From positions 1 through 32,786 of the forward strand of contig CANRKQ010000008.1 in assembly GCA_947631265.1 (NCBI GenBank): a DNA stretch of 32,786 nucleotides, given 5' to 3'. The translations under genes and the position numbers were made by a program. Source of the stretch: an uncultured Clostridia bacterium. Lineage in GTDB: Bacteria > Bacillota > Clostridia > Oscillospirales > Ruminococcaceae. Below the pieces are notes generated by a model. That model ran no database searches. It saw nothing but the letters and a program-made list of their open reading frames with translations, and was not told the DNA's origin. This document shows, piece after piece, positions 24,930 to 32,786 of this stretch (its first letter is position 1; each line of letters opens with the position of its first letter).

Positions 24930-24958
24930 ATTATACCAAATTGCATACACTTATTCAA
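24930..24958 (-). promoter_or_regulatory. promoter of cls
   Basis: On the minus strand TTGAAT (24953-24958) and a perfect TATAAT (24930-24935) are 17 bp apart, with a TGn extension. The leader would be about 45 nt. Confidence 0.78.
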
Positions 24959-24991
24959 TACAAAACTCTTAAACCTTATGCTTAAGAGTTT
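24958..24991 (-). terminator. probable terminator of rmuC
   Basis: A perfect 10-bp stem (24963-24972 with 24982-24991) with a 9-nt loop begins 8 nt beyond the rmuC stop. The following minus-strand T tract is short, so termination may be partial. Confidence 0.65.
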
Positions 24992-24998
24992 ATGTGGT

Positions 24999-26336
24999 TT
25001 ATTCAATATCTATATCAAGCAGTCTGTCGGTTTTACCGTCGCTTGAGTCCAGCGTTGTTACACTTTTCAGCTTTCTGTTTATAGCCCTTGTACGAACTCC
25101 TACTAAATCATCAAGCTGTCGCGACGCTAGATTCAGACTGTTCTGAGCTTTTGTAATTACTTCCTCAAATTTGCCGAACTCCGTCTTAACCGCGCCGAGA
25201 ACCTCCCACACCTCGCTACTGCGCTTTTGAATAGCAAGAGTTTTAAAGCCCATCTGAAGGCTGTTAAGCAGCGCCGCCATAGTACTCGGTCCTGCAAGAT
25301 TTACCTTAAAACTGCGCTGGAGCTCCTCTACCATTCCCCTGTTTACAAGCTCGGCATAAAGCCCCTCAAAGGGTACGAATAGAATACCGAAATCGGTCGA
25401 GTACGGAGGGCATATATATTTCTGATTTATATCCTTTGCCTCATTTTTAACAGTTGAAAGCAATACTTTAATAGCGGCGTTAATTTCATCCTTAGAGCCA
25501 TTCTCATATGCGTCTACTAGGTTGGCATAGCTATCTCCGGGGAACTTAGAGTCAATAGGAAGATATACTGTTCTATCATCGTCTGCCGGGAGCTTTACAG
25601 CGAATTCAACACGCTTTCCGCTGCCGCTTTTGATTTCGACGTTTTCATCATATTGCTCAGGGGCGAGAATTTCAGATAAAATTGAACCAAGCTGAATTTC
25701 ACCTAAAATTCCTCTGCTCTTAACGTTTGTAAGAACCTTTTTCAAATCGCCTACGCCCGTCGCAAGAGTCTGCATTTCTCCCACGCTTTTATAAACCTGC
25801 TGTAAGTTATCGTTTACCGACTTAAATGACTGAGTTATGCGCTCGTCTAAAGTCTTTTGAAGTTTCTCATCGACAACCTGACGCATTTCATCAAGCTTTT
25901 TTGAATTCTCCTCCTGCAGCGAGCCGAGCCTTTTCTCAACAGTTGTACGGATATTGTCAAGCCTTTGCTCGTTTTCAACAGAAAAGGTTTTGAACCTGTC
26001 CTCCTGATGGGTCAACGAATATGTAACAGACTTTTGAAGGCTCTCCTGCTTATCCGATAAATTCTTATCAAGTATTGAAAGCTTATCCGCAACCGTGTTG
26101 TTAAGGTCTTTTTGATTTTGTGATACCATCTCTCCCAGACTTTTGATAGAGACGCTTGTCGTATGATTCATCTCTTCCCTGAACGCGGAAATCTGCTTTT
26201 CTATATCGTTTTTTATCTGTAATATAATTTCTTCATTGTTATTCGACTGCACCTTTTTAGGTAATAAAACTACTGTGAATATTATCAAAATTATCACTAG
26301 TATAATAACCGCGCACAAAAGAATTATATCAAGCAT
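24999..26336 (-). CDS. rmuC: DNA recombination protein RmuC family
   Basis: This 445-residue protein has one N-terminal transmembrane helix (about 3-27), a long coiled coil (about 30-210) and the RmuC domain (about 212-400). That domain includes GILGEIQLGSILSEILAPEQY, LPIDSKFPGDSY and ILFVPFEGLYAEL. The domain is related to restriction-endonuclease folds, and the E/D-x-K-like residues in VEFAVKLP and PIDSKFP fit that. In E. coli RmuC affects recombination at inverted repeats; the exact reaction is unknown. The ATG has AGGAGAG upstream. A 56-residue membrane protein gene ends 71 nt upstream on the same strand and could be cotranscribed. Confidence 0.93.
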   Translation of the reverse strand: MLDIILLCAVIILVIILIIFTVVLLPKKVQSNNNEEIILQIKNDIEKQISAFREEMNHTTSVSIKSLGEMVSQNQKDLNNTVADKLSILDKNLSDKQESLQKSVTYSLTHQEDRFKTFSVENEQRLDNIRTTVEKRLGSLQEENSKKLDEMRQVVDEKLQKTLDERITQSFKSVNDNLQQVYKSVGEMQTLATGVGDLKKVLTNVKSRGILGEIQLGSILSEILAPEQYDENVEIKSGSGKRVEFAVKLPADDDRTVYLPIDSKFPGDSYANLVDAYENGSKDEINAAIKVLLSTVKNEAKDINQKYICPPYSTDFGILFVPFEGLYAELVNRGMVEELQRSFKVNLAGPSTMAALLNSLQMGFKTLAIQKRSSEVWEVLGAVKTEFGKFEEVITKAQNSLNLASRQLDDLVGVRTRAINRKLKSVTTLDSSDGKTDRLLDIDIE

Positions 26337-26407
26337 AGTACTATCTCTCCTTGACTTTAAATACCTTTACGTATATAATATATTTACAATTTAGTATGTG
26401 ATAAAAT

Positions 26408-26578
26408 TCAGGCAACGTCGTTGCTGTCGCTATTTACAGCCCTGTTTGAAGTTACTGAGATATTTTTTCGCCGTTTATCATTTTCAAATGACATATCAAT
26501 CTCACACAAGTAATAAACATAAACCATCGCCGCAACACCCAGAATCGACAGTAACATAAAAGCTAAAACATCGATCAT
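26408..26578 (-). CDS. short predicted single-span membrane protein (56 aa)
   Basis: A 56-codon frame starts at ATG (26576-26578) with a strong GGGAGAGG ribosome site 6 nt upstream. The product has an N-terminal hydrophobic helix (about 4-24, MIDVLAFMLLSILGVAAMVYVYY), then a charged cytoplasmic-type tail with a KRRK cluster (35-38) and many Ser/Asn residues. The stop is 71 nt before rmuC, which is transcribed in the same direction and also has an N-terminal membrane anchor. I do not recognise the family. The strong ribosome site, the clean helix and the position argue that it is real; expression has not been shown. Confidence 0.65.
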   Translation of the reverse strand: MIDVLAFMLLSILGVAAMVYVYYLCEIDMSFENDKRRKNISVTSNRAVNSDSNDVA

Positions 26579-26642
26579 TTTAAACCTCTCCCTTTTAATT
26601 CTAGTAAAAAATCAAAACCGCTAAGACTTTTTACTGTAACTT

Positions 26643-26754
26643 CAGTTTAACTGATTATAAGTCCGTTTGTTTGGACTAATACAAGAAATTTTAAAATTAC
26701 TGAAAAATCGAGGTTTATATTATAAATCTGTCTTTGCAGATATACTTCTGCAAA
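26643..26754. repeat. inverted repeats in the divergent intergenic region
   Basis: Three inverted repeats occur: CAGTT-T-AACTG (26643-26653), AGTCC-N8-GGACT (26660-26677), and a perfect TTTGCAGA-N6-TCTGCAAA (26733-26754). They lie between the short membrane protein gene (minus) and the 204-residue gene (plus), where operators would be expected. A minus-strand TATAAT (26654-26659) sits next to the second repeat but lacks a good -35. Confidence 0.5.
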
Positions 26755-26821
26755 AAGAATAGGAAATCAACAAAAACGCTTTTTATATTACCAACATTAG
26801 TATAACAGAAAGGGTCGAAAT

Positions 26822-27436
26822 ATGCAAGAAAATTTTAAGTTAATCGAAGGTTTAACCGTTGCAGACACTAACGGAATAAAGTCAGCATTTGTTAAACTTA
26901 ATAGCAGCGAAATAAACTGTGTAATAAGCGCGGAGAAAATAAAACCGATAGTTAAAAAAGCTGTGAAGTTGATAAAGAAACCTTATTTTTTTCTTGAAAT
27001 ACCATTTACTGACGCCGAAGAGGCAGAGCTATCTAAAAAAGGCGAAAGCGGCTCTCATATGAGGCTTTACAATCTAGAAGTAACACACAGCGTAGCTGAT
27101 GCAATATTAGAGAGATACGGCGATTTGCTTATCAACGACGGTGTGACAAACTTTGGTTTTTGCTCGCTTGATACCGAAACAGAAATTTATGTTATGCCTT
27201 TTCAGAACATAATGTTCTACAATAAAAATGACGTGAATATTTTTGAAAAGATCCTAATAGAAAATAATATACAAGAGCGCAGGGAGGAAGAATATATCAC
27301 AATAGACAGTCTGCTATCGAAGAAAAATCCTGCCGACAGGGTTTTGGTAGAACTTAACGGCGAAACGGTTTTTGATGTGATTGAAAATCTGAAGGAAGTC
27401 GGTCTTACGCTTTGCGACACAATCAGAGAGGGGTAA
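26822..27436 (+). CDS. protein of unknown function (204 aa)
   Basis: I do not recognise this soluble 204-residue protein. It is acidic overall, has no signal peptide, membrane span or cysteine cluster, and shows alternating strand/helix segments (for example KPYFFLEIPFTDAEEAEL at about 53-70 and ETEIYVMPFQNIMFYN at about 119-134). This suggests a mixed alpha/beta fold. The ATG at 26822 has AAAGGG 7 nt upstream. The inorganic pyrophosphatase gene starts 29 nt after its stop, so the two are probably an operon. There is no catalytic motif that I can name. Confidence 0.75.
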   Translation: MQENFKLIEGLTVADTNGIKSAFVKLNSSEINCVISAEKIKPIVKKAVKLIKKPYFFLEIPFTDAEEAELSKKGESGSHMRLYNLEVTHSVADAILERYGDLLINDGVTNFGFCSLDTETEIYVMPFQNIMFYNKNDVNIFEKILIENNIQERREEEYITIDSLLSKKNPADRVLVELNGETVFDVIENLKEVGLTLCDTIREG

Positions 27437-27465
27437 CGGTAAAAACATAAGAAAGGACGCTAATT

Positions 27466-27999
27466 ATGACAAACATCTGGCATGATATATCGCCGAAAAA
27501 GATTTCTCAGGATTATTTCACGGCGGTTATAGAAATTTCAAAGGGCTCAAAAATCAAGTATGAGCTTGACAAGGAAACGGGGCTTTTGACGATGGACAGA
27601 ATACTGTACACATCGACGCACTATCCGGCAAATTACGGCTTTATCCCCAGAACCTATGCGTCAGACGGCGACCCTTTAGACGTATTGGTTTTATGCTCAG
27701 AAACGCTCCAGCCTCTTTCTCTTGTAAACTGCTATCCGATAGGCGTTATAAAAATGATCGACAGCGGTTCATCAGACGAAAAGATAATCGCAATACCTTT
27801 TAATGATCCTGTGTATAACTGCTACCAAGATATCAATGAACTTCCTAAGCATATTTTTGATGAAATGTCCCACTTCTTCTCGGTATACAAAACTCTTGAG
27901 GGAAAGCAGACCGCAATTGAGAAGATCGAGGGAAAACAAACCGCAAATGAAGTCATTCAAAGCTGTATTGATAATTATATCGAAAGCTATTGTAAGTAG
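27466..27999 (+). CDS. ppa: inorganic pyrophosphatase, family I
   Basis: This cytoplasmic Mg2+-dependent enzyme hydrolyses pyrophosphate to two phosphates, pulling biosynthetic reactions forward. The 177-residue protein carries the family signature DGDPLDVLV (D67, D69, D72), preceded by the active-site KYELDKETG and HYPANYGFIP segments. Near the C-terminus EGKQTA occurs twice 13 residues apart, matched by a similar DNA repeat (about 27898-27951). The ATG has AAAGGA 9 nt upstream. It is cotranscribed with the preceding 204-residue protein and ended by a strong hairpin. Many Clostridia use membrane or family II pyrophosphatases, so a family I enzyme is a useful marker. Confidence 0.95.
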   Translation: MTNIWHDISPKKISQDYFTAVIEISKGSKIKYELDKETGLLTMDRILYTSTHYPANYGFIPRTYASDGDPLDVLVLCSETLQPLSLVNCYPIGVIKMIDSGSSDEKIIAIPFNDPVYNCYQDINELPKHIFDEMSHFFSVYKTLEGKQTAIEKIEGKQTANEVIQSCIDNYIESYCK

Positions 28000-28033
28000 A
28001 TAAATACATATGCATCAATTATACTATAAAATT

Positions 28034-28076
28034 AAACTCCCTGTTTAGAAAAAATCTAAATCGGGAGTTTCTTATT
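28034..28076 (+). terminator. terminator of ppa
   Basis: An 8-bp outer stem (28034-28041 with 28063-28070) and a 6-bp inner stem (TTTAGA with TCTAAA) are separated by a small internal mismatch. A short T-rich tract follows. It lies 34 nt past the ppa stop. Confidence 0.8.
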
Positions 28077-28090
28077 TCACCATAAAATGT

Positions 28091-28120
28091 TTGACAAAGC
28101 ACCGCTTGATAGTGTACAAT
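28091..28120 (+). promoter_or_regulatory. promoter of the xylB-fsa operon
   Basis: A perfect TTGACA (28091-28096) and TACAAT (28115-28120) are 18 bp apart. The predicted leader is about 35-40 nt. No clear XylR-type operator palindrome overlaps it. Confidence 0.75.
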
Positions 28121-28163
28121 AAAAGGGTATTAAATACAAAATTTCAAATTGGAGGAAAAATAA

Positions 28164-29687
28164 ATGGCATATGTGATAGGTGTCGACTGCGGTACAAGCG
28201 GTACTAAAACCGTTCTCTTTGACGAAAGCGGTAAAGTGATTGCCTCAAAGACGATAGAGTACCCTATGTATCAGCCAAAAAACGGCTATGCCGAACAGGA
28301 TCCTGCTGACTGGTCAAACGCTATGATCAACACAATCAAAGCCGTTATGACGCAAAGCGGCGTTTCCAAAGAAGATGTCAAGGGCGTTGGAATTTCCGGA
28401 CAAATGCACGGTCTTGTTATGCTCGACAAAAACGGCAGCGTTTTAAGAAAGTCTATTATTTGGTGCGATCAGAGAACCGCTAGCGAAGTCGAAGAAATGA
28501 ATAAAAAACTCGGCGAGAAAAAGCTAATTGAAATAACCGCTAATCCTGCGCTTACCGGCTGGACAGCCGCAAAAATTCTCTGGGTCAAAAATAACGAGCC
28601 TGAAATATATGAAAAATGCGCTCATATTCTTTTGCCTAAGGACTATCTAAGATTTATTCTTACCGGCGAGTTTGCAACCGAGGTTTCCGACGCCTCGGGA
28701 ATGCAGCTTTTAAATGTTCCGAACAGATGCTGGTCGGACGAGGTCTTGTCTGCTCTTGAAATTGATAAAAGCCTTTTGGGCAAGGTTTATGAGAGCTGCG
28801 AAGTCACAGGTAAAGTTACCGCTAAAATGGCTGAGCTTACCGGTCTTAAAGAGGGAACAATCGTTGTAGGCGGTGCCGGCGATAACGCTGCCGCCGCTGT
28901 GGGAACAGGCGTTGTAGAAGACGGAAAAGCCTTTACGACAATCGGCACTTCGGGCGTTGTTTTTGCTCACACATCAAACATTTCCATAGACCCTAAAGGA
29001 CGCGTCCATACCTGTTGTGCGGCGGTTCCGAACTCATGGCACGTTATGGGTGTTACTCAAGGTGCAGGGCTTTCCCTCAAGTGGTTTAGAGATAACTTCT
29101 GCGGGGCTGAAAAGGAAACCGCATCTTTAATGGGAGTTGACGAATACTACCTTATGGATAAAGAGGCAGAAACTGTTCCTGTTGGGGCTAACAGACTTCT
29201 CTATCTGCCTTATCTTATGGGTGAGAGAACTCCTCACCTCGACCCTGACGCAAGGGGAGTATTCTTCGGACTTTCTGCTATGCATACAAAAAAAGATATG
29301 CTCCGCGCTGTTTTAGAGGGAGTATCCTACTCTCTTCGCGACTGCGTTGAAGTATTCAGAGAAATGAACATAAACGTATCCGATATGATGGCTTGCGGCG
29401 GCGGCGGAACATCTCCTTTGTGGCGTTCTATGCTCGCGGATTTATACAACTGCCCTGTAAAAACCGTTGCGTCCAAAGAAGGTCCTGCTCTTGGTGTTGC
29501 ACTTCTTGCAACTGTGGGCGCAGGAATTTACAGCAGTGTTCCCGAGGCGTGCAATGCGGTTATCAAAACAGATAAAACGCAAATGCCGAATGCTGAAAAT
29601 ATCTCCGATTATGAAAAATATTACCAACTTTATCGTGAAATCTACCCTGCTCTTAAAGCAAGCTATAAAAAGCTAGGCGCTTTATAA
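28164..29687 (+). CDS. xylB: xylulokinase (FGGY family)
   Basis: This enzyme phosphorylates D-xylulose to D-xylulose 5-phosphate with ATP for entry into the pentose phosphate pathway. The 507-residue protein has the N-terminal VIGVDCGTSGTKTVLFD phosphate loop, the xylulokinase-type GISGQMHGLVMLD and IIWCDQRT segments, GGAGDNAAAAVGTG in the ATPase core, and the C-terminal MACGGGGTSPLWRSMLADLY signature. The ATG has GGAGG 8 nt upstream. Followed after 55 nt by a small transaldolase gene. No xylose isomerase or pentose transporter lies in the window. Other FGGY kinases are possible, but the motifs favour xylulose. Confidence 0.92.
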   Translation: MAYVIGVDCGTSGTKTVLFDESGKVIASKTIEYPMYQPKNGYAEQDPADWSNAMINTIKAVMTQSGVSKEDVKGVGISGQMHGLVMLDKNGSVLRKSIIWCDQRTASEVEEMNKKLGEKKLIEITANPALTGWTAAKILWVKNNEPEIYEKCAHILLPKDYLRFILTGEFATEVSDASGMQLLNVPNRCWSDEVLSALEIDKSLLGKVYESCEVTGKVTAKMAELTGLKEGTIVVGGAGDNAAAAVGTGVVEDGKAFTTIGTSGVVFAHTSNISIDPKGRVHTCCAAVPNSWHVMGVTQGAGLSLKWFRDNFCGAEKETASLMGVDEYYLMDKEAETVPVGANRLLYLPYLMGERTPHLDPDARGVFFGLSAMHTKKDMLRAVLEGVSYSLRDCVEVFREMNINVSDMMACGGGGTSPLWRSMLADLYNCPVKTVASKEGPALGVALLATVGAGIYSSVPEACNAVIKTDKTQMPNAENISDYEKYYQLYREIYPALKASYKKLGAL

Positions 29688-29742
29688 ATTTTTGAATAAT
29701 ACCTGAATTATCAGGAAATATATAATTGAAAGGAAATTTATT

Positions 29743-30390
29743 ATGAAACTTTTTATCGACACGGCAAATGTTGACGACATTAGAGAGGCAAATGACCTCG
29801 GCGTTATCTGCGGAGTTACAACAAACCCGTCATTAATAGCTAAAGAGGGAAGAGTTTTTCAGGATGTTGTTAAGGAAATAACTGAAATCGTAGACGGTCC
29901 TATCTCAGCCGAAGTTATTTCTCTTGAGGCTGACAAAATGGTCGAGGAAGCTAAGCCCCTTGCAGCTATTCATAAAAACATCGTTATCAAAATCCCTATG
30001 TGTGCCGAAGGTCTTAAGGCTACAAAACAGCTTACAGCTCTCGGAATAAAAACAAACGTAACGCTTATCTTTTCGGCTGCTCAGGCGCTTTTGGCTGCAA
30101 AGGCAGGAGCGACCTATGTTTCGCCGTTTTTGGGAAGACTAGACGATATAGGAATGGAGGGTATGAACCTCATTGAAGAAATCGTAGACATATTCGACGC
30201 ACAAGCCATTGAAACCGAGATTATTGCAGCGTCAATAAGAAATCCTATTCACGTTACAGCTGCCGCAAGACTTGGCTGCGACATTGCAACAGTCCCAATG
30301 AATGTAATCAGGCAGATGATTCACCATCCTTTGACCGATATCGGAATTGAAAGATTCCTAAAGGACTGGGAAGGCGTAGAAACAAAGTAA
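29743..30390 (+). CDS. fsa: small transaldolase / fructose-6-phosphate aldolase family
   Basis: This 215-residue single-domain TIM-barrel protein belongs to the TalC/Fsa group. It starts [15 protein letters not shown] and has the [13 protein letters not shown] motif. The Schiff-base lysine is K83 in VIKIPM, and [32 protein letters not shown] follows. Such proteins act as transaldolase (sedoheptulose 7-phosphate plus glyceraldehyde 3-phosphate) or as fructose 6-phosphate aldolase. Being cotranscribed with xylulokinase favours the pentose-phosphate transaldolase role. The ATG has AAAGGA about 9 nt upstream. A strong terminator follows. Confidence 0.95.
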   Translation: MKLFIDTANVDDIREANDLGVICGVTTNPSLIAKEGRVFQDVVKEITEIVDGPISAEVISLEADKMVEEAKPLAAIHKNIVIKIPMCAEGLKATKQLTALGIKTNVTLIFSAAQALLAAKAGATYVSPFLGRLDDIGMEGMNLIEEIVDIFDAQAIETEIIAASIRNPIHVTAAARLGCDIATVPMNVIRQMIHHPLTDIGIERFLKDWEGVETK

Positions 30391-30409
30391 AAAAACATTA
30401 TCACTCATT

Positions 30410-30445
30410 AAAACAGAGTCTGAATAATCAGGCTCTGTTTTTTTA
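30410..30445 (+). terminator. terminator of the xylB-fsa operon
   Basis: A 14-bp stem with one G-U pair (30410-30423 with 30428-30441) and an ATAA loop runs into a tract of seven T. Confidence 0.92.
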
Positions 30446-30466
30446 TATATTTTTATTTATAAAAGG

Positions 30467-30500
30467 CATAAAAAGTCCCGCACCATCAGTACGGGACTTT
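30467..30500 (-). terminator. terminator of the surface-protein gene
   Basis: A 9-bp stem (30472-30480 with 30492-30500) with an 11-nt loop is followed on the minus strand by five T. It lies 20 nt beyond the stop of the convergent surface-protein gene. Confidence 0.88.
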
Positions 30501-30519
30501 AAGTATGTGTTAAATATTA

Positions 30520-32469
30520 CTACTTAACTTTAACTTTTGCAACTTTCTTGCTCCATGCGCTAAACATCTTTTGTGTTTTGAAATTCTTATCCTTATATGT
30601 AGCGTATGCTCTAACTCTTACATAATAAGTCTTCTTGCTCTTAATCTTCTTGTTCTTAATTGTGAGCTTTTTCTTTGTTGTGAGTTTCTTAAATACTATC
30701 TTGCTCTTCTTGAACTTTTTGTTGGTAGATACCTGTACCTCATAGCCCTTAGCTTTCTTTACTTTCTTCCAAGAAACATTAATCTTCTTCTTAGCCTTGC
30801 TCTTAGCATTGACTGTTTTTATCTTAGCCTTTTTCATTGCGTTCTTAGCAGCAGCCTTATCTTTCTTAACCTGATCAGCGCTTCTTGTCTTCTTTGTAGT
30901 ATTAACGGTAGGTTTCTTTGCTGTTGTATTGTTGCTTGGAGCATTCTTAACATAACCCGAAACCTTAATTTTTACAGTCATTGTGTCGCCCATCAAGAAG
31001 TAAATATCAGTAAGATCAATCGGAGAATCAAGCTTTGTGTCACCGTACTCGTTATAAATCTCTAATCGAAGATTTTGGGTCTCCTTCTCGATATTACCAA
31101 ACTTAAGCTTTGATGAATCAAATTTAATTTCTTTGGTTCCGCCATTTTCATAATCAGGTACAGTAATTGATAAAAGCTCTGCCTTTAAATTTGGATTTGT
31201 TTTATATGCATCTACAAAATCAATGACAAAAACTACTGCACCGTTTGCGTCACCCCTGAAATAGTCTGTTTCAAGTGAAGTAATATTAAATGTATATTCT
31301 CCATTATCGGTTATATTTAACTCAACACCGCTTTGTTTTGGTTCACCGTTTTCTTTATAGCCATACTTCTCAAGAGTGTTAGGCTGAACTGACCAGTCAG
31401 ATGATGCATAATAAACTCTTCCTATTACTGAATCTGCAGGTTGTACAGGAGTTTTATTATCATCAGGTTTCTCCTTGTCGTCACCTGAAGATGTACCAAA
31501 TCCGTTTTTCAATGTAAATTTAATTGAAATTGAATTGATAGTTATTGTTTTATCAAGGTTGATACTGTTATTAGTCCACCATGGATTCCACGGGCAAACA
31601 TCAAAGTTATTTGCACCATCTCCGGTTCCCCATGGTGCTGCATCAATCCAAGCAGCAGGAACATCATATTTAGTTCCATTTACAAGAATTTCATCCAACG
31701 TTACCGTTGCACTTTCATTAAGAACACTTTTTGCATCTTTACCTGACAGAAGAAAACCTGTACCGTTTGCTGTTAAATTAAGTCCGTCAGCAGAAATTGT
31801 ATACTGACCGTCCTTAGTTATGTCAAGCGTTTGTGTGCCCAATTGTGTGCCATTTGTATCCGTAAGCATAATAGATACGTTCGTTGCCGGTGGATTCGGA
31901 TCAGGGGTATCACCGCCCGGAGCAGTGCTGCCTCCGGCTGCTAAATCTTCAGATGTAGGCTCTGTTAAATAAACGCCAACGAGTGAAGCTTTAATGCCAT
32001 TTTCAGCTGCGGCATATTTATCTGAACTATCTTCTGTTCTAAAAGCTACTGCAAGAAATTGAACTTTCTCAGAATTAACAGATGAGCTACCCTTCCAAGA
32101 TACTACATAAGTACCATCTTCAGAAATTTTTATTGGTGCATTTCCGTTCTCATTTGGATTCCAACCTTGCCAGTCAGCTCCATTTGAGAAAATCATATAT
32201 GCAGTAAAAGGAGAGGTAACGCCCTTAATATTAAATGCTATATAAAGCTCCTTTTTCTGATACAACTGAGGTAATCCAGTTGCATCACTACTCCAATCCT
32301 GAATCAGTTTAAACTGGTCACTTTCAAGTGCCCCTGAAGTTTGGTACCAACCTTTTGTTGTAGGCTCAATAGTATCAGTTGCAGATACTGATGTAAATGA
32401 TGCAATAGCAACAGATGACAATGCCATAATTGCTGCTGTTACACCGGACAGAAGTTTCTTTAACTTCAT
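30520..32469 (-). CDS. secreted multi-module protein with lysine-rich FN3-like C-terminus; possible carbohydrate-binding role
   Basis: This 649-residue exported protein has a Sec signal peptide (1-30, cleavage after SVSA). Three beta-rich modules follow, at about 36-170, 198-323 and 346-508, joined by Pro/Gly/Asp-rich linkers (171-197 and 325-345). Each module has an I(S/T)xxGxY strand (ISEDGTYVV, ITKDGQYTI, ITDNGEYTF) and exposed-looking tryptophan/tyrosine runs (DWQGWNPN, PWNPWW, DWSVQPNTLEKYGY), as in carbohydrate-binding modules. A Lys-rich linker (about 509-555) leads to an FN3-like domain (556-649) of extreme basicity. No dockerin, LPXTG, SLH or catalytic motif is visible. The ATG has AAAGGAGG 9 nt upstream. 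Starch or other glycan binding is inference; adhesion is an alternative. Confidence 0.8.
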   Translation of the reverse strand: MKLKKLLSGVTAAIMALSSVAIASFTSVSATDTIEPTTKGWYQTSGALESDQFKLIQDWSSDATGLPQLYQKKELYIAFNIKGVTSPFTAYMIFSNGADWQGWNPNENGNAPIKISEDGTYVVSWKGSSSVNSEKVQFLAVAFRTEDSSDKYAAAENGIKASLVGVYLTEPTSEDLAAGGSTAPGGDTPDPNPPATNVSIMLTDTNGTQLGTQTLDITKDGQYTISADGLNLTANGTGFLLSGKDAKSVLNESATVTLDEILVNGTKYDVPAAWIDAAPWGTGDGANNFDVCPWNPWWTNNSINLDKTITINSISIKFTLKNGFGTSSGDDKEKPDDNKTPVQPADSVIGRVYYASSDWSVQPNTLEKYGYKENGEPKQSGVELNITDNGEYTFNITSLETDYFRGDANGAVVFVIDFVDAYKTNPNLKAELLSITVPDYENGGTKEIKFDSSKLKFGNIEKETQNLRLEIYNEYGDTKLDSPIDLTDIYFLMGDTMTVKIKVSGYVKNAPSNNTTAKKPTVNTTKKTRSADQVKKDKAAAKNAMKKAKIKTVNAKSKAKKKINVSWKKVKKAKGYEVQVSTNKKFKKSKIVFKKLTTKKKLTIKNKKIKSKKTYYVRVRAYATYKDKNFKTQKMFSAWSKKVAKVKVK

Positions 32470-32524
32470 TTTAAATTCCTCCTTTAAATTATTAATTATT
32501 GTATATCGTTATTGATACATTTAC

Positions 32525-32553
32525 ATTTTAGCATTTATTATTATAAATATCAA
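32525..32553 (-). promoter_or_regulatory. promoter of the surface-protein gene
   Basis: On the minus strand TTGATA (32548-32553) and TAAAAT (32525-32530) are 17 bp apart with a TGn extension. The leader would be about 50 nt. The remaining 230 bp to the window edge are AT-rich, with nothing I recognise. Confidence 0.75.
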
Positions 32554-32786
32554 TAGTTTTGAATGGCTTTAATTAATTTTTGTATGCTTAATCAAAAACA
32601 GGGCTTAATTTTTGTGCAAAATGGAAATTGACATCTTGAATTTTTTTACAATATATTCATTATTGGCAGTTTTTCTTAATAATGTTGTGCAATAACTACA
32701 AAACAATATATATATTAAGCAAATAGTATTTACATTTAAAATACTCAATCTAAATATAGTCAGACAAAAAAATCCACCTTCAGCAT

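Noticed and set aside
27898..27951. A tandem duplication breaking the ppa gene
   Set aside because: The EGKQTA repeat is in frame, the protein has normal length and the catalytic motif is intact.
30571..31065. 164-codon plus-strand frame antisense to the surface-protein gene
   Set aside because: It is the shadow of the lysine-rich coding region (AAG/AAA read as CTT/TTT), giving a Leu/Phe/Ser-rich artefact.
30520..32469. A dockerin- or LPXTG-anchored amylosome protein
   Set aside because: No calcium-binding dockerin repeats, sorting signal or SLH motif are present; only a basic FN3-like tail is seen.

Overview
The window (about 32.8 kb, low to moderate GC) looks like chromosome of a spore-forming, Gram-positive Clostridia member, most likely Ruminococcaceae/Oscillospiraceae. 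The clues are a Clostridia-style division and cell-wall (dcw) cluster with a PASTA-bearing class B penicillin-binding protein, a SigH-type sigma factor, a MurE with the DNPR signature of meso-diaminopimelate ligases, strong AGGAGG ribosome sites, and a lysine-rich FN3-tailed secreted protein of the kind common in Ruminococcus. The glucan-phosphorolysis genes together with a tryptophan-rich, multi-module surface protein would suit a starch degrader such as the R. bromii group. That placement is inference.

Layout. 1-2405: tex (+) with its promoter and two terminators. 2426-3644 (-): sigH-like sigma factor, then a roughly 250-nt hairpin-rich stretch that may be a structured RNA, then a small zinc-ribbon protein. 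3718-4287 (-): an unpaired class I fumarase beta subunit. 4350-18131 (-): the dcw cluster, which in transcription order is mraZ, rsmH, ftsL, [terminator], ftsI/spoVD-type PBP, murE, murF, ftsW, murG, murA, ftsQ, [promoter], ftsZ. mraY, murD, murC/murB and ftsA are not in the cluster. The mraZ leader holds three MraZ-box-like repeats at exact 10-bp spacing, two promoters, and a separate set of GTTTTCAAC repeats.

18553-23283 (+): an ECF-type transporter substrate-binding subunit, then a malQ-glgP operon for maltodextrin/glycogen phosphorolysis. 23300-26578 (-): cardiolipin synthase, rmuC, and a short 56-residue membrane protein ahead of rmuC. 26822-28070 (+): an unrecognised 204-residue protein paired with inorganic pyrophosphatase. 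28091-30445 (+): xylulokinase and an Fsa/TalC-type transaldolase, a pentose-phosphate unit. 30472-32553 (-): a secreted protein with three related beta-rich modules and a very basic FN3-like tail.

How it fits together: the MraZ-controlled cluster makes lipid-linked peptidoglycan precursor and the septal machinery. The central metabolic genes phosphorolyse alpha-glucans and feed pentoses into the pentose phosphate pathway. The last protein may be an outer carbohydrate-binding component. I saw no CRISPR array, transposase, prophage, complete tRNA/rRNA gene or recognisable defence system. The least explained signals are the structured intergenic RNA region, the phased repeats upstream of mraZ, the short membrane protein and the modular surface protein.
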